A stretch of 64,000 nucleotides of DNA, from contig JAKSIE010000003.1 of assembly GCA_024398995.1 (NCBI GenBank), forward strand, positions 1 through 64,000, given 5' to 3'. Shown here in pieces: positions 7,713-17,332 of the stretch (the stretch's first letter is position 1; each line of letters starts with the position of its first letter). The position numbers and the translations under genes are program-made. The notes under the pieces were generated by a model that was not told the DNA's origin, made no database searches, and worked only from the letters and a program-made list of their open reading frames with translations. This DNA is from Fibrobacter sp. GTDB taxonomy: Bacteria; Fibrobacterota; Fibrobacteria; Fibrobacterales; Fibrobacteraceae.

Positions 7713-9935
7713 ATGATTCGTAATGTTTTTAAGATGGTGGCCACGGTGGCTTTGGCCCTTTCCGCGATAGCCTTTGTGGGCTGTAACGAAAGTGACCCGT
7801 TGGCAAATCGCGTCAACAAGGTCAGTGATCTTGGTAAGAAAAAGGTGGGCGTTCAGATTGGTAACACTGCCGATATTTACGCCTCTGAATATGGTGGTGA
7901 TACTGCCAAGATCGATGTAGAGCGCTACACCAAGTTGGCCGATGCGGTCCAGGCTTTGAAGCAGGGCAAAATTGACGCAGTTCTGTTGGATGACCAACCG
8001 GCTATCTATTTCGTAAAGCAGAACCCTACTCTTCGCATTTTGGAAGAGGCTTTCGTTGAAGAAACTTACGCAGGTGTCATTGCCAAGGGTAATGAAGGCT
8101 TGCTGGATACCTTCAATCTGGTGCTGAAGGAAATGCACGAGAACGGAGTCTTTGATTCCTTGATGAATACCTACATCAATGGCTCTGGTGAATATCATTA
8201 TGCTCAGAAGGTGAAGGAAGGGGAACATCTGGTGTTGGCCACCAACGCTCAGTTCCCGCCTTACGAATACCACGAAGGGGATAAGATCGTTGGTCTTGAA
8301 ATTGAACTGGCTTACTACTTGGCTGATAAGATGGGCCGTGTGCTGGAAATCCAGGATATTGAATTTGATGCCGTCATTAACGCCGTAAGTTCTGGCAAGG
8401 CAGACCTTGGTCTGTCTGGCTTCACTGTCACTGAAGAACGCAAGAAATCCATCAACTTTACTGACAAACTGGTGGACAACAAGGTCGTGGTCATGGTTCG
8501 CAGCGATATCAAGCCTAGCGAACTGGATAACAAGGTTTTTGCTGTTAGCGATCTTGGTAAGAAGAAGGTTGGTGTTCAGATTGGTAACACCGCCGATATT
8601 TACGCCTCCGAATATGGTGGCGATACCAACAAGATTGATGTGGAACGTTTCACCAAGTTGGCCGATGCGGTTCAGGCTCTGAAGCAGGGTAAGATCGACG
8701 CGGTGCTTCTGGATGATCAGCCGGCTATCTATTTTGTAAAGCAAAATCCCACCCTCCGTGTTCTGGATGAGGCTTTCGTTGAGGAAACTTATGCAGGTGT
8801 TATCGCCAAGGGTCGTGAAGGCTTGCTGGATACCTTCAATGTGGTACTGAAGGAAATGCATGACAACGGAATATTTGATTCCTTGATGAATACTTATATC
8901 AACGGTACTGGTTCCTATCATTACGCCCAGAAGGTGAAGGAGGGGGAACATCTGGTGTTGGCCACCAACGCCCAGTTCCCGCCATATGAATACCACGAAG
9001 GTGAATTCATCGTGGGTTTGGAAATAGAACTGGCTTACTATCTGGCCGATAAGATGGGCCGTGTGCTGGAAATCCAGGATATTGAATTTGATGCAGTGAT
9101 TAACGCAGTAAGTTCCGGTAAGGCCGACCTTGGTCTTTCGGGCTTTACCGTTACCGAGGAACGCAAGAAGTCCATCAACTTCACTGACAAGCTGGTGGAT
9201 AACCGCGTGGTGGTTCTTGTTCGCACAGGTATGAAGGAAGCTTCTGAAGAAACTTTCGGTGAAAAATTCCACAAGAACTTCATTAAGGATAACCGCTGGA
9301 AGTACATTGCCGAAGGTCTTCGCAACACCTTGATTATTGCAGTTTGCGCTGCTCTGCTTGGCATTCTCATCGGCTTCTTGGTGGCTATGGTCCGTGTGAA
9401 TCATGAATTCAACGGCAAATACAAGATTGCCAACTGGATTTGCAAGGCATATCTGGCGGTAATCCGCGGTACGCCTATGATGGTTCAGCTGTTGATCATC
9501 TACTACATTGTCTTTTCTTCTGTGAACATCAATAAGCTGCTGGTGGCCATTATCGCCTTCGGTATTAACTCTGGTGCCTACGTTTCTGAAATTATCCGCG
9601 GTGGCATTAAGGCGGTGGATCCGGGTCAGATTGAAGCTGGCCGCAGTCTTGGTCTGAAGTTCAAGACTGTGATGCTTCATGTGGTTTATCCTCAGGCTTT
9701 CAAGAATTCTTTGCCGGCTTTGACCAACGAGTTTATTTCCCTCATCAAGGAAACTTCCATTTGCGGTTACATCGGCCTTACGGATTTGACCCGCGGTGGC
9801 GATATTATTCGAAGCCTTACTTATGAAGCTATGTTCCCGTTGATTTCTGTAGCTATTGTTTACTTCATCATCGTTGCAGGCCTTTCCGCTTGCGTTGCCC
9901 GTCTTGAAAAGAGACTGAAGAAAAACGAACGCTAA
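7713..9935 (+). CDS. Fused amino-acid ABC transporter: duplicated binding lobes plus permease
   Basis: 740 residues from the ATG at 7713, preceded by ATAGGA. The N-terminus looks like a lipoprotein signal ending AIAFVGC (Cys24). Residues 37-165 are the C-terminal lobe of an SBP_bac_3 binding protein (VSDLGKKKVGVQIGNTAD) and 173-270 an N-terminal lobe (LVLATNAQFPPYEY). 278-406 is a second C-terminal lobe and 414-511 a second N-terminal lobe. The lobe order is therefore B-A-B-A instead of A-B-A-B. Residues 520-740 form a HisM/GlnP-type permease with the EAA-like loop EAGRSLGLKFKTVM. With the ATPase 12 bases downstream it should import a polar amino acid; the substrate is unknown. Confidence 0.88.
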   Translation: MIRNVFKMVATVALALSAIAFVGCNESDPLANRVNKVSDLGKKKVGVQIGNTADIYASEYGGDTAKIDVERYTKLADAVQALKQGKIDAVLLDDQPAIYFVKQNPTLRILEEAFVEETYAGVIAKGNEGLLDTFNLVLKEMHENGVFDSLMNTYINGSGEYHYAQKVKEGEHLVLATNAQFPPYEYHEGDKIVGLEIELAYYLADKMGRVLEIQDIEFDAVINAVSSGKADLGLSGFTVTEERKKSINFTDKLVDNKVVVMVRSDIKPSELDNKVFAVSDLGKKKVGVQIGNTADIYASEYGGDTNKIDVERFTKLADAVQALKQGKIDAVLLDDQPAIYFVKQNPTLRVLDEAFVEETYAGVIAKGREGLLDTFNVVLKEMHDNGIFDSLMNTYINGTGSYHYAQKVKEGEHLVLATNAQFPPYEYHEGEFIVGLEIELAYYLADKMGRVLEIQDIEFDAVINAVSSGKADLGLSGFTVTEERKKSINFTDKLVDNRVVVLVRTGMKEASEETFGEKFHKNFIKDNRWKYIAEGLRNTLIIAVCAALLGILIGFLVAMVRVNHEFNGKYKIANWICKAYLAVIRGTPMMVQLLIIYYIVFSSVNINKLLVAIIAFGINSGAYVSEIIRGGIKAVDPGQIEAGRSLGLKFKTVMLHVVYPQAFKNSLPALTNEFISLIKETSICGYIGLTDLTRGGDIIRSLTYEAMFPLISVAIVYFIIVAGLSACVARLEKRLKKNER
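7821..9229 (+). repeat. In-frame tandem duplication of 723 bases in the binding-protein part
   Basis: The segment beginning GTCAGTGATCTTGG at 7821 recurs at 8544, and the segment beginning CTGGTGTTGGCC at 8229 recurs at 8952. Both offsets are exactly 723 bases (241 codons). The encoded copies are nearly identical while the DNA differs mainly at third positions, so the duplication is not brand new or is under protein-level constraint. Confidence 0.92.
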
Positions 9936-9947
9936 GGAGGACGAACC

Positions 9948-10691
9948 ATGAGTGAAAAGCAAGTAATGATTGAAGTGAAGAATCTCTGCAAGTCCTACGG
10001 CGACAAGGTTATTCTCAAGAATATTAATGCGGAATTCTACAAGGGTGACGTGGTTGCCATTATCGGTCCTTCCGGTTGCGGTAAGTCGACTTTCTTGCGC
10101 CAGCTGAATTTGCTGGAAAAACCCACCAGCGGCGACATTCTGCTGGATGGCAAAAGCATTTTGGACAAGAAGGTTTCTAAGCCTTCTATTCGAGCCCGCG
10201 TTGGCATGGTGTTCCAGCAGTTTAACTTGTTCAAGAACATGACTGCCTTGGAAAACATCATGTTCGCTCCAGTGAAACTGGGCATGATGACTAAGGCTGA
10301 AGGTGAAAAGCGTGCCAAGGAACTTTTGGAACGCGTTGGCTTGGCTGATCGTGCAGACCATTATCCGGCACAGCTTTCCGGTGGTCAGCAACAGCGTGTG
10401 GCCATTGCCCGCGCCGCCGCCATGAAACCCGAAGCCATTCTGTTTGATGAACCTACCAGTGCCTTGGACCCGGAAATGGTGGGTGAAGTTCTGAAGATCA
10501 TGAAGGACTTGGCCAACTCTGGCATGACCATGCTGGTGGTCACCCACGAAATGGGCTTTGCCCGCGAAGTGGCAAACCGTGTGCTGTTCTTTGCCGACCA
10601 GGTCATTAAGGAACAGGGTACTCCCGAAGAAATCTTCGAGCATCCCAAGGATGACCGCTTGAAGGATTTCTTGGCGGCCATCAAGAAATAA
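9948..10691 (+). CDS. Amino-acid ABC transporter ATP-binding protein
   Basis: A 247-residue ATPase of the GlnQ/HisP type. Walker A is GPSGCGKST, the Q-loop is VFQQFNLF, the signature is [14 protein letters not shown], Walker B is [14 protein letters not shown] and the H-loop is [15 protein letters not shown] lies 8 bases before the ATG. It sits directly behind the fused binding protein/permease and should energise it. Its stop is 3 bases from the end of the convergent protease gene, with no clear terminator between. Confidence 0.95.
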   Translation: MSEKQVMIEVKNLCKSYGDKVILKNINAEFYKGDVVAIIGPSGCGKSTFLRQLNLLEKPTSGDILLDGKSILDKKVSKPSIRARVGMVFQQFNLFKNMTALENIMFAPVKLGMMTKAEGEKRAKELLERVGLADRADHYPAQLSGGQQQRVAIARAAAMKPEAILFDEPTSALDPEMVGEVLKIMKDLANSGMTMLVVTHEMGFAREVANRVLFFADQVIKEQGTPEEIFEHPKDDRLKDFLAAIKK

Positions 10692-10694
10692 AAA

Positions 10695-12674
10695 CTACTT
10701 GATTCGAATAACGGATTGGCGGATTGCCTTTCCGTTTTTCATTTCACGCATTAGGTAGACGCCTGCCTGCTTGGGAGATGACTTTAGGGCGTTTCCGTTC
10801 ATGTCGAAGTACTGGATTGCGGTTGCGGACAAGTCCAGAGGAAGTTGACGCAACTGAACAATTGTTGTGGAGCTGGAGTCGGAAACAACTATAGAATCCT
10901 TGCCGGAATTTTCGTCAGAATCATTACCGGACTCGCCTCCGGGAATTTTGACGGTAATAGTAAATGTCACCTGATTATTTTTGTAGACCACGGCCTGCCT
11001 GATGGTGAAGGTGTCGCCGGGCTTTACCAGGTTAGGCATGTGTCCTACCTTAGCTGTCATGGTGGTGAGATTTACGTTAGAGAAAACGATGCTGGGGCCG
11101 CTTGTGTTCCATGCAGCAACGCGTCCCTTGGAATCAAACCAATGGCCGGTGCCTTCGCCGGTGGTGTTGCTGTTTAGTGTGCTGTCCGGCTCTACGGCGT
11201 AGAAACTGGCCTTGTTGGCAATTTCGTTTTGTGCGATGCCTAATGCGGCTGCCACTTTTGCACCTTGCAAGTCCACGGTAACGGAACCATAATTGCTACT
11301 AATCGGCAATTCGGTGGCGATGGCGATTTCGGTGATGGTGTAGGGTTCGTCGGAGTCGCCGCTGCTAGGGCCGAAGGAAGTGGTGCAATCGCCACCGAGG
11401 CAGAAACTGAGGCTGTTTCCGCTAACACTGACGTCCGTGAATTTCAGCCCAGTTTCTGCGCCGCTGTACCAGCGGATTGCCGGGTAGAGCGCATCTGAAA
11501 ATGCACTGTAGGAATTTGTAGCATTAAAGAATGCGCTGGTTCTGCTGCCGGGGGAGGGCCACTGGTCGTTTTCCGGATCGGAGGCGTTATCCTTGGAATC
11601 GGCGTGTACAATTCGCAGCCCCAGTTTATCTGCGGCGGAATTTCCAGAGATGGAAAAGTCGTAGTGCTGCATCAGAATGCCACTGCCTTTCAGCGATTTG
11701 TTTCGTCCATCGTTTTTAACGTATGACCAGACCAGGCCTTCCTTGTCGGGACGGTTGGGGTTCTTGAAACGGTAGCATTGTTCTCCAGCTGTTGTAGAAA
11801 CCTTGCCGATGTCTTCTGCGGTTACATCTACAAAGGGTATCCAGCCCTGGTCGGCCCGGTAGAAATCGTTGATTGCAACCGGATTCCAGTCGTTAGCGCG
11901 GTTGCCCATGGTGCAGTAGTCGCCGTACCAGTAAAGGTCGGGCCAACCAAAAACCATGTGTCCATTTTCGTGAATGAAAACATAGATGGAAAATTTGCCC
12001 GGCATGTCTGTCATCTGGTGCTTTTGCAGGCGGACGCCGTCGCGAATTTCGTTGGACCAGCCGGCGTGAGGCCAAAGTCCCTGTCCCCAGGTTAGCCCGG
12101 GACCGGCGTACACGATATTGATAGCTTCGGTAATCCCATCCTTGTCATTGTCGTAGCGGGAGTAATCCACCTGGGAATCGAAGTATTCAAAAATTTCCTT
12201 GACCAGAATGTCGGAACCGGAATAACCTTCCAGCCCTTCGTAATAGGACTTTGGATACTTGGCTCGGTACCATCCGAAGACTTCGTTGGTAAAATCCAAC
12301 TGCCCGTTGGAAACATCCAGATAGTAATCGCGGACGGAACCGTTACAACCATCGCGGTTGAAGCCTTCCTTGTTCAGCCAGTCGGAAATTTCCTCCTTGG
12401 TGACAGGTGCGGGCTGGTCGGAGAAATCCACCAGTAGGGTGAGCCCGTAGATTTTCCCCTTGGGGGAGGAGTAGTGGCTTTTTTCCATTGGTGGAGCAAA
12501 CATCACGCTTGTCGTCCCTGGATTTTTCCAGGCGCCTCGCGAGTTGTCAAACTTTGTGATTGCTTCGTCGGGCCAAGCTTGAACTCGCTTTCCCTGATAG
12601 ACTATGTCTGCAAAGGACGTGCCGCAAAGAGCGAACACAAGTCCGCCAAATACCCAATTTTTTAAACATCCCAT
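10695..12674 (-). CDS. Secreted M6-type metalloprotease with DUF4859 and Por-like C-terminal domain
   Basis: 659 residues from the ATG with AAGGG upstream; an earlier in-frame TTG is less likely. A signal peptide of about 22 residues ends at SFA. The zinc motif HENGH (HExxH) is at about residues 235-239, followed by a W-P-D-L segment, as in the immune-inhibitor-A-like M6 family. After a linker (SFGPSSGDSDEPY) comes a region resembling DUF4859, with GTGHWFDSKGRVAAW and SIVFSNVNL. The last 45 residues (IQYFDMNGN, AGVYLMRE) look like a T9SS/Por-type C-terminal sorting domain. Likely an extracellular or cell-surface protease; its substrate is unknown. Confidence 0.78.
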   Translation of the reverse strand: MGCLKNWVFGGLVFALCGTSFADIVYQGKRVQAWPDEAITKFDNSRGAWKNPGTTSVMFAPPMEKSHYSSPKGKIYGLTLLVDFSDQPAPVTKEEISDWLNKEGFNRDGCNGSVRDYYLDVSNGQLDFTNEVFGWYRAKYPKSYYEGLEGYSGSDILVKEIFEYFDSQVDYSRYDNDKDGITEAINIVYAGPGLTWGQGLWPHAGWSNEIRDGVRLQKHQMTDMPGKFSIYVFIHENGHMVFGWPDLYWYGDYCTMGNRANDWNPVAINDFYRADQGWIPFVDVTAEDIGKVSTTAGEQCYRFKNPNRPDKEGLVWSYVKNDGRNKSLKGSGILMQHYDFSISGNSAADKLGLRIVHADSKDNASDPENDQWPSPGSRTSAFFNATNSYSAFSDALYPAIRWYSGAETGLKFTDVSVSGNSLSFCLGGDCTTSFGPSSGDSDEPYTITEIAIATELPISSNYGSVTVDLQGAKVAAALGIAQNEIANKASFYAVEPDSTLNSNTTGEGTGHWFDSKGRVAAWNTSGPSIVFSNVNLTTMTAKVGHMPNLVKPGDTFTIRQAVVYKNNQVTFTITVKIPGGESGNDSDENSGKDSIVVSDSSSTTIVQLRQLPLDLSATAIQYFDMNGNALKSSPKQAGVYLMREMKNGKAIRQSVIRIK

Positions 12675-12797
12675 AATTACACCCTTTTTTAACAATATAC
12701 CCAAAAATGAGGCCTGTCAAATCCTTTGTTTTCAATTGTACACTTGATTTGGTGTATTTTTAGTGAATTTAGATTTGATTTTGCTTAAATTTAGGAT

Positions 12798-14846
12798 ATG
12801 AAGAAAAATCGTCTCCTTTCTGCTGCTATTACCTTGTTTTTGGCCTCTATGGCCAACGCTGCTGTTCAAGGTTCCGTGACTAATGAATCTGGCGCTCCTC
12901 TTAAGGATGCTGTGGTTAGCATTAAGACTTTACCGAACCTTTTGCCGGATGCACGAACTCTTTCCAATGCCAAGGGAGAATTTTCCCTTAAGGAAAAGTT
13001 TGAAAATTCTCAGGTTTTGATTGTTCGCAAGGCGGGTTTTCTGCCCGAGACTTTGTCTGTAGCTGCGGTGGACTCCGCCAAGGCTGCAGGTTCTAATGCA
13101 AAGATTGTTTTGAAACGTGATCCTGTGGAAGACCGCGTGGATGCTCTTATGGCAACCATGTCTATGGACGATATGATTGCTCAGATGACAGAAGCCATGG
13201 TTCCCAAGGTAAAGTGCGGCAACAGCATTTGCGGTTCCGGCTTGCAAGGCGGAGGCGCTTACGCCGCTGAATTTTACAAGCAGGCCTGGGCTCAGAAAAT
13301 TCCCGTGACCTACGGTAAGGATTGTGTGCATGGTGCGGCAGACTTGATTAATGGCACGGTGTTCCCCCACAATATTGGCTTGGGTGCTACCCGTGACTCT
13401 TCTTTGGTTCGCCGCATTGGTCAGGCCACTGCCGAAGAAATGTGGGCGGCTCACATCGACTACAATTTTGCTCCTGCCTTAAGCGTGCCTCAGGATGAAC
13501 GCTGGGGCCGAACCTACGAAGGCTTTGGCGAAAAGCCTGAATTGGCGGTGGACTTGGGCTCAGCCTATTTGCGCGGCCTTCAGGGTGATCACTTCGACGC
13601 AGAATGGCGCATTACCGGTACGGTCAAGCATTTTATTGGTGATGGTGGCACCAGCAAGGGCTGGGACCGTGGCGACGTCATTGTAAACGACGATAAGATC
13701 CGCAAGATCCATTTGCCGCCCTACATCGCTGCCGTGGAACAGGGTGCCCAAAGTGTGATGGCTAGCTTTAACACAATCAAGGGTGTTCACCAGCATGTGG
13801 ATTCCTTGCGCCTTACTGGCTGGCTGAAAACTGAACTAGGTTTTGACGGTTTCGTTATTGCTGACTGGGAAGGCATCCAACATTCCACGACTCCGGGTAA
13901 TGCCGGAGACTACTCTGGCAAGGTCACCAACATTTCCAGCGAGGAGGCAATCCGCCGTGCCATTAACGCAGGTATTGACTTGGCCATGGTGCCCTCTTCC
14001 GCAGAATCCTTTGTCAGCACCTTGGCAGACTTGGTCAAGGCTGGTAAGGTTTCTGAAGATCGCATTAGGGATGCCGTTCGTAGAATCCTTCGTGTAAAGA
14101 TTCGTGCAGGTCGCTTGGACAATCCCATGGGCCCTGCCCAGTATGTGGGCAAGACCGAAAACATTGGTAACGCAGAACATCGTGCTATTGCCCGTGAAGC
14201 GGTACAAAAGAGCTTGGTGCTGTTGAAGAATGAGGGCGTTTTGCCTTTGGCTAAAACCGGCAAGGTCTTTGTAACCGGTTCCCATGCCGATCATACGGGG
14301 CTTCAGTGTGGTGCCTGGACCCTTGGCTGGCAGGGTACTCGCGGCGCTGTGCCTGGTGCAACATCCATCTTGGCAGGCGTGGATCAAGTTGCTCCCGGCG
14401 CTCGTGTAGAAAACCTGGATAGTGCGAATACCGTGCTATACGTTATTGGTGAAACTCCCTATGCTGAATGGTTTGGCGATTTCCGTGAAAGGGATTTTAA
14501 CGGAAAGCTGTTTACCACGGAACGTTCCCATATGACCCATTTTGAAAGTACCAATGCAAACATCAAGCAGGTTAAGGAATGGAAGGCCCAGGGCAAGAAG
14601 GTGATTCTTGTTTTGATTTCTGGCCGTCCGTTGCCCATTACCAAGTTGATTAATGCTGTGGATGGCTTTGTTGCCGCCTGGCTCCCGGGTAGCGAAGGCG
14701 CCGGTGTTGCCGATGTGCTCTTTGGTGATGTAAAGCCCACAGGCAAGCTGCCTCACACTTGGCCTAAGGATGCCAAGCAGATTCCCATTAACGATGGGGA
14801 TGGAAAGAAGGGCTTGTTTCCCTATGGATTCGGTTTAAGTTATTAA
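12798..14846 (+). CDS. Exported GH3 beta-glucosidase, first of a tandem pair
   Basis: 682 residues. A signal peptide (to about ANA, residue 21) leads into a carboxypeptidase-regulatory-like beta-sandwich (about 23-107) and the two GH3 domains. The family nucleophile region is GFDGFVIADWEG, with Asp356. KHFIGDG near residue 277 is the conserved Lys-His substrate motif. The protein ends at FPYGFGLSY, exactly where many GH3 enzymes continue into an FnIII domain, so that domain is absent. Expected role: removal of terminal beta-linked glucose or xylose from oligosaccharides in the periplasm. The next gene, a paralogue, starts 12 bases downstream. Confidence 0.92.
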   Translation: MKKNRLLSAAITLFLASMANAAVQGSVTNESGAPLKDAVVSIKTLPNLLPDARTLSNAKGEFSLKEKFENSQVLIVRKAGFLPETLSVAAVDSAKAAGSNAKIVLKRDPVEDRVDALMATMSMDDMIAQMTEAMVPKVKCGNSICGSGLQGGGAYAAEFYKQAWAQKIPVTYGKDCVHGAADLINGTVFPHNIGLGATRDSSLVRRIGQATAEEMWAAHIDYNFAPALSVPQDERWGRTYEGFGEKPELAVDLGSAYLRGLQGDHFDAEWRITGTVKHFIGDGGTSKGWDRGDVIVNDDKIRKIHLPPYIAAVEQGAQSVMASFNTIKGVHQHVDSLRLTGWLKTELGFDGFVIADWEGIQHSTTPGNAGDYSGKVTNISSEEAIRRAINAGIDLAMVPSSAESFVSTLADLVKAGKVSEDRIRDAVRRILRVKIRAGRLDNPMGPAQYVGKTENIGNAEHRAIAREAVQKSLVLLKNEGVLPLAKTGKVFVTGSHADHTGLQCGAWTLGWQGTRGAVPGATSILAGVDQVAPGARVENLDSANTVLYVIGETPYAEWFGDFRERDFNGKLFTTERSHMTHFESTNANIKQVKEWKAQGKKVILVLISGRPLPITKLINAVDGFVAAWLPGSEGAGVADVLFGDVKPTGKLPHTWPKDAKQIPINDGDGKKGLFPYGFGLSY

Positions 14847-14858
14847 TAAGGTTGGTGT

Positions 14859-17171
14859 ATGAAAAAGTCAATTCTTTCTGCTGCAACATTGGCAACGTTA
14901 ATTACCGTAGGCCCGGCTGGTGCTACCATTTCTGGGGTGGTGACTGATGAAGCCAAGTCTCCCATAAAAAATGCGGTAGTTTCTATTAAGACACTTCCGA
15001 ATATTTTGTCCAGTAAGAGAACCTTGTCTGATGAAAAAGGCAAGTTCCAGTTCGAGGACGATGCCCTTTCTATTGGGAGTGTTGTGAATCCCCTGAAGTT
15101 CTCGGCACTGAAAGGTGACTTTGTCCTGGAAGTTCTGGATTTGCATGGTAAAGTGGTTCGCAGTGAATTTGTTTCTGCGAATACCGCCGATGTTAAACTC
15201 TTGGCAAAGTCTCTCAGTCAGGGACTTTCCCGAGGCGTGTACATTGCCGTAGCAAACCAAAACGGTAAGAGAGTTGCGCTTGGAAAATTCGGCGAATCCA
15301 TGGCAAGTGGCGATTTGAAGGGACTTCGCAAGGCTGTTGCTTCAGGTGAAGATGCCTTGATTGTCCGCAAGGCAGGCTTTTTGCCCGAAACTTTGTCTGT
15401 AGCATCTATGGTCGAAAACGAAGCAATCGTATTGAAGCGCGATCCCATTGAAGATAAAATTGATCAGTTGATGGCAACCATGTCCATGGATGATATGATT
15501 GCTCAGATGACACAGGCCCAGGTTCCTACCGCAACTTATAATGGGAAAACTCTCGGTTCTGCCTTGCAAGGCGGTGGCGATTACTCGTCGACCTTTTATA
15601 AGAGTGCTTGGGCAAAGAGCATTCCTGTGAGCTACGGTAAGGATAACGTTCACGGTATGGGCGATGTAAAGGGTGCGACCATATTCCCTCACAATATTGG
15701 TTTGGGTGCCACTCAGGACTCCGCTCTTGTTCGTCGCATTGGCCAGGCTGTGGCTGAAGAAATGTGGGCTGCCCACATTGACTTGAACTTTGCTCCGGCT
15801 TTGAGCATGCCTCAAGATGAACGCTGGGGACGTGTATACGAAGGCTTTGGTGAAACTCCCGAAATTGTAGCTGAAATGGGTACAGCTTATTTGCGTGGAT
15901 TGCAAGGCGACAACTTTGATGCAGAATGGCGAGTGACTGGAACCGTCAAACATTTTATTGGTGATGGTGCGACCGACAAGGGCCACGATCGTGGTAACGC
16001 CACAATTTCTGATGAGTTTATTCGTACCACCCTTTTGCCGCCATATATTGCTGCCATTGAACAAGGCGCTCAAAGTGTAATGGCAAGCTTTAATCAAATC
16101 AATGGTGTGCATCAGCATGTTGACTCCTTGCGTTTGACAGGCCTTTTGAAAACAGAACTGGGTTTTGATGGCTATGTAATTGCGGACTGGGAAGGTATTC
16201 AGAACTCGACTACACCAGGCGAGGCTGGAAATTATTCTGGTACAGCCACGGGCATTTCTAGTCAGGAAGCTGTTCGTCGCGCTATTAATGCTGGTATCGA
16301 TATGGCTATGGTGCCTCAGTCTGCAACTACCTTTATCAGTGCCATGGGAAATCTCGTATCTAGTGGTCAAGTTTCAGAAGATCGTGTAAAGGATGCTGTT
16401 CGTAGAATCCTTCGCGTGAAGGTTCGTGCGGGTCGCTTTGAAAACCCCATGGGCCCGGAAAAGTATGTGGGCAAGACCGAAAATATCGGTAGTGCTGAAC
16501 ACCGTGCCATTGCCCGCGAAGCTGTGCAAAAAAGTTTGGTGCTGTTGAAAAATGAAGGCGATGTTTTACCATTGTCTAAGTCCGCTCCCGTGTTCCTTAC
16601 CGGTTCCCATGCCAATAACACTGGATTACAGTGTGGTGGCTGGACTCAGGGCTGGACTGGTGGAGATGGGGTAATATCCGGAGCGACCTCAATTCAAACT
16701 GGTTTCGATATGGTTGCCGCAGGTGCCCGTGCAAGTTCTGCCGATGCCGCCAATTCCATTGTCTATGTCATCGGCGAAGTCCCTTACGCCGAATGGCTGG
16801 GTGATTTCCGCGGCAATGATTTCAATAACAAGATTATTACCTCGGCAGATTATGATGGCCCTCAATTTGGAAGCACTGATCAGTATGTCAATCAAATCAA
16901 GACCTGGAAGTCTTCTGGCAAGAAGGTTACTGTGGTGCTGATTACAGGTCGCCCGTTGCCTGTTACGAGTTTGATTGATGCTGCTGATGCTTTTGTGGTT
17001 GCCTGGCTCCCGGGTAGCGAAGGCGCTGGCGTTGCCGATGTGCTCTTTGGTGACGTGAAACCCACAGGTAAGCTGACCCACACTTGGCCTAAGGATGCAA
17101 GCCAGATTCCCATTAACAAGGGGGATGGCAAGGAAGGCTTGTTCCCGTACGGATTTGGCTTGACCTACTAA
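14859..17171 (+). CDS. Exported GH3 beta-glucosidase, second of a tandem pair, with inserted domain
   Basis: 770 residues, clearly paralogous to the preceding enzyme over its whole length (same KAGFLPETLSV, KHFIGDG and IADWEG, with nucleophile Asp443). The difference is an insertion of about 95 residues (about 68-165) splitting the carboxypeptidase-like N-terminal domain. The insert contains FVLEVLDLHGKVV and LSRGVYIAVANQNGK, which look like a Por/T9SS-type C-terminal module. The signal peptide is residues 1 to about 22. It ends at FPYGFGLTY without an FnIII domain. It probably shares a transcript with the first GH3; a strong terminator follows. Confidence 0.92.
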   Translation: MKKSILSAATLATLITVGPAGATISGVVTDEAKSPIKNAVVSIKTLPNILSSKRTLSDEKGKFQFEDDALSIGSVVNPLKFSALKGDFVLEVLDLHGKVVRSEFVSANTADVKLLAKSLSQGLSRGVYIAVANQNGKRVALGKFGESMASGDLKGLRKAVASGEDALIVRKAGFLPETLSVASMVENEAIVLKRDPIEDKIDQLMATMSMDDMIAQMTQAQVPTATYNGKTLGSALQGGGDYSSTFYKSAWAKSIPVSYGKDNVHGMGDVKGATIFPHNIGLGATQDSALVRRIGQAVAEEMWAAHIDLNFAPALSMPQDERWGRVYEGFGETPEIVAEMGTAYLRGLQGDNFDAEWRVTGTVKHFIGDGATDKGHDRGNATISDEFIRTTLLPPYIAAIEQGAQSVMASFNQINGVHQHVDSLRLTGLLKTELGFDGYVIADWEGIQNSTTPGEAGNYSGTATGISSQEAVRRAINAGIDMAMVPQSATTFISAMGNLVSSGQVSEDRVKDAVRRILRVKVRAGRFENPMGPEKYVGKTENIGSAEHRAIAREAVQKSLVLLKNEGDVLPLSKSAPVFLTGSHANNTGLQCGGWTQGWTGGDGVISGATSIQTGFDMVAAGARASSADAANSIVYVIGEVPYAEWLGDFRGNDFNNKIITSADYDGPQFGSTDQYVNQIKTWKSSGKKVTVVLITGRPLPVTSLIDAADAFVVAWLPGSEGAGVADVLFGDVKPTGKLTHTWPKDASQIPINKGDGKEGLFPYGFGLTY

Positions 17172-17183
17172 AAACTGCATATT

Positions 17184-17214
17184 AATCCTAGGAATGGTTT
17201 CCTAGGATTTTTTT
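17184..17214 (+). terminator. Strong terminator after the GH3 pair
   Basis: AATCCTAGGAA pairs perfectly with TTCCTAGGATT around a 4-base loop and is followed by a T run ending at 17214. It closes the GH3 operon before metH. Confidence 0.92.
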
Positions 17215-17332
17215 ATGTTGAATAAATTCTCTAATATTTCTATATATGCATAAAAATAAATATATGCATAAACCTGCGGTACTAGTTCGGGGTGATTCAG
17301 CACGGTAGGGATAGCAAAGAAGGTTCTTGAAT
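17215..17332 (+). promoter_or_regulatory. metH: metH leader region
   Basis: 118 bases: an AT-rich first half with repeated ATATGCATAAA-like words (17243-17271), which could hold the promoter, then a GC-richer second half. I could not match it to a cobalamin, SAM or SAH riboswitch by eye. AAGG at 17319-17323 is the ribosome site. Confidence 0.35.

Noticed and set aside
7680..10643. Very long open frame on the reverse strand (almost 1000 codons)
   Set aside because: It lies antisense to the ABC transporter genes, which have clear motifs and ribosome sites. The reverse frame is open because of codon bias, and its protein is rich in His, Asn and Gln with no domain.
17215..17332. Cobalamin or SAM riboswitch before metH
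   Set aside because: No B12-box or SAM-I core sequence could be recognised; a covariance-model search would settle it.
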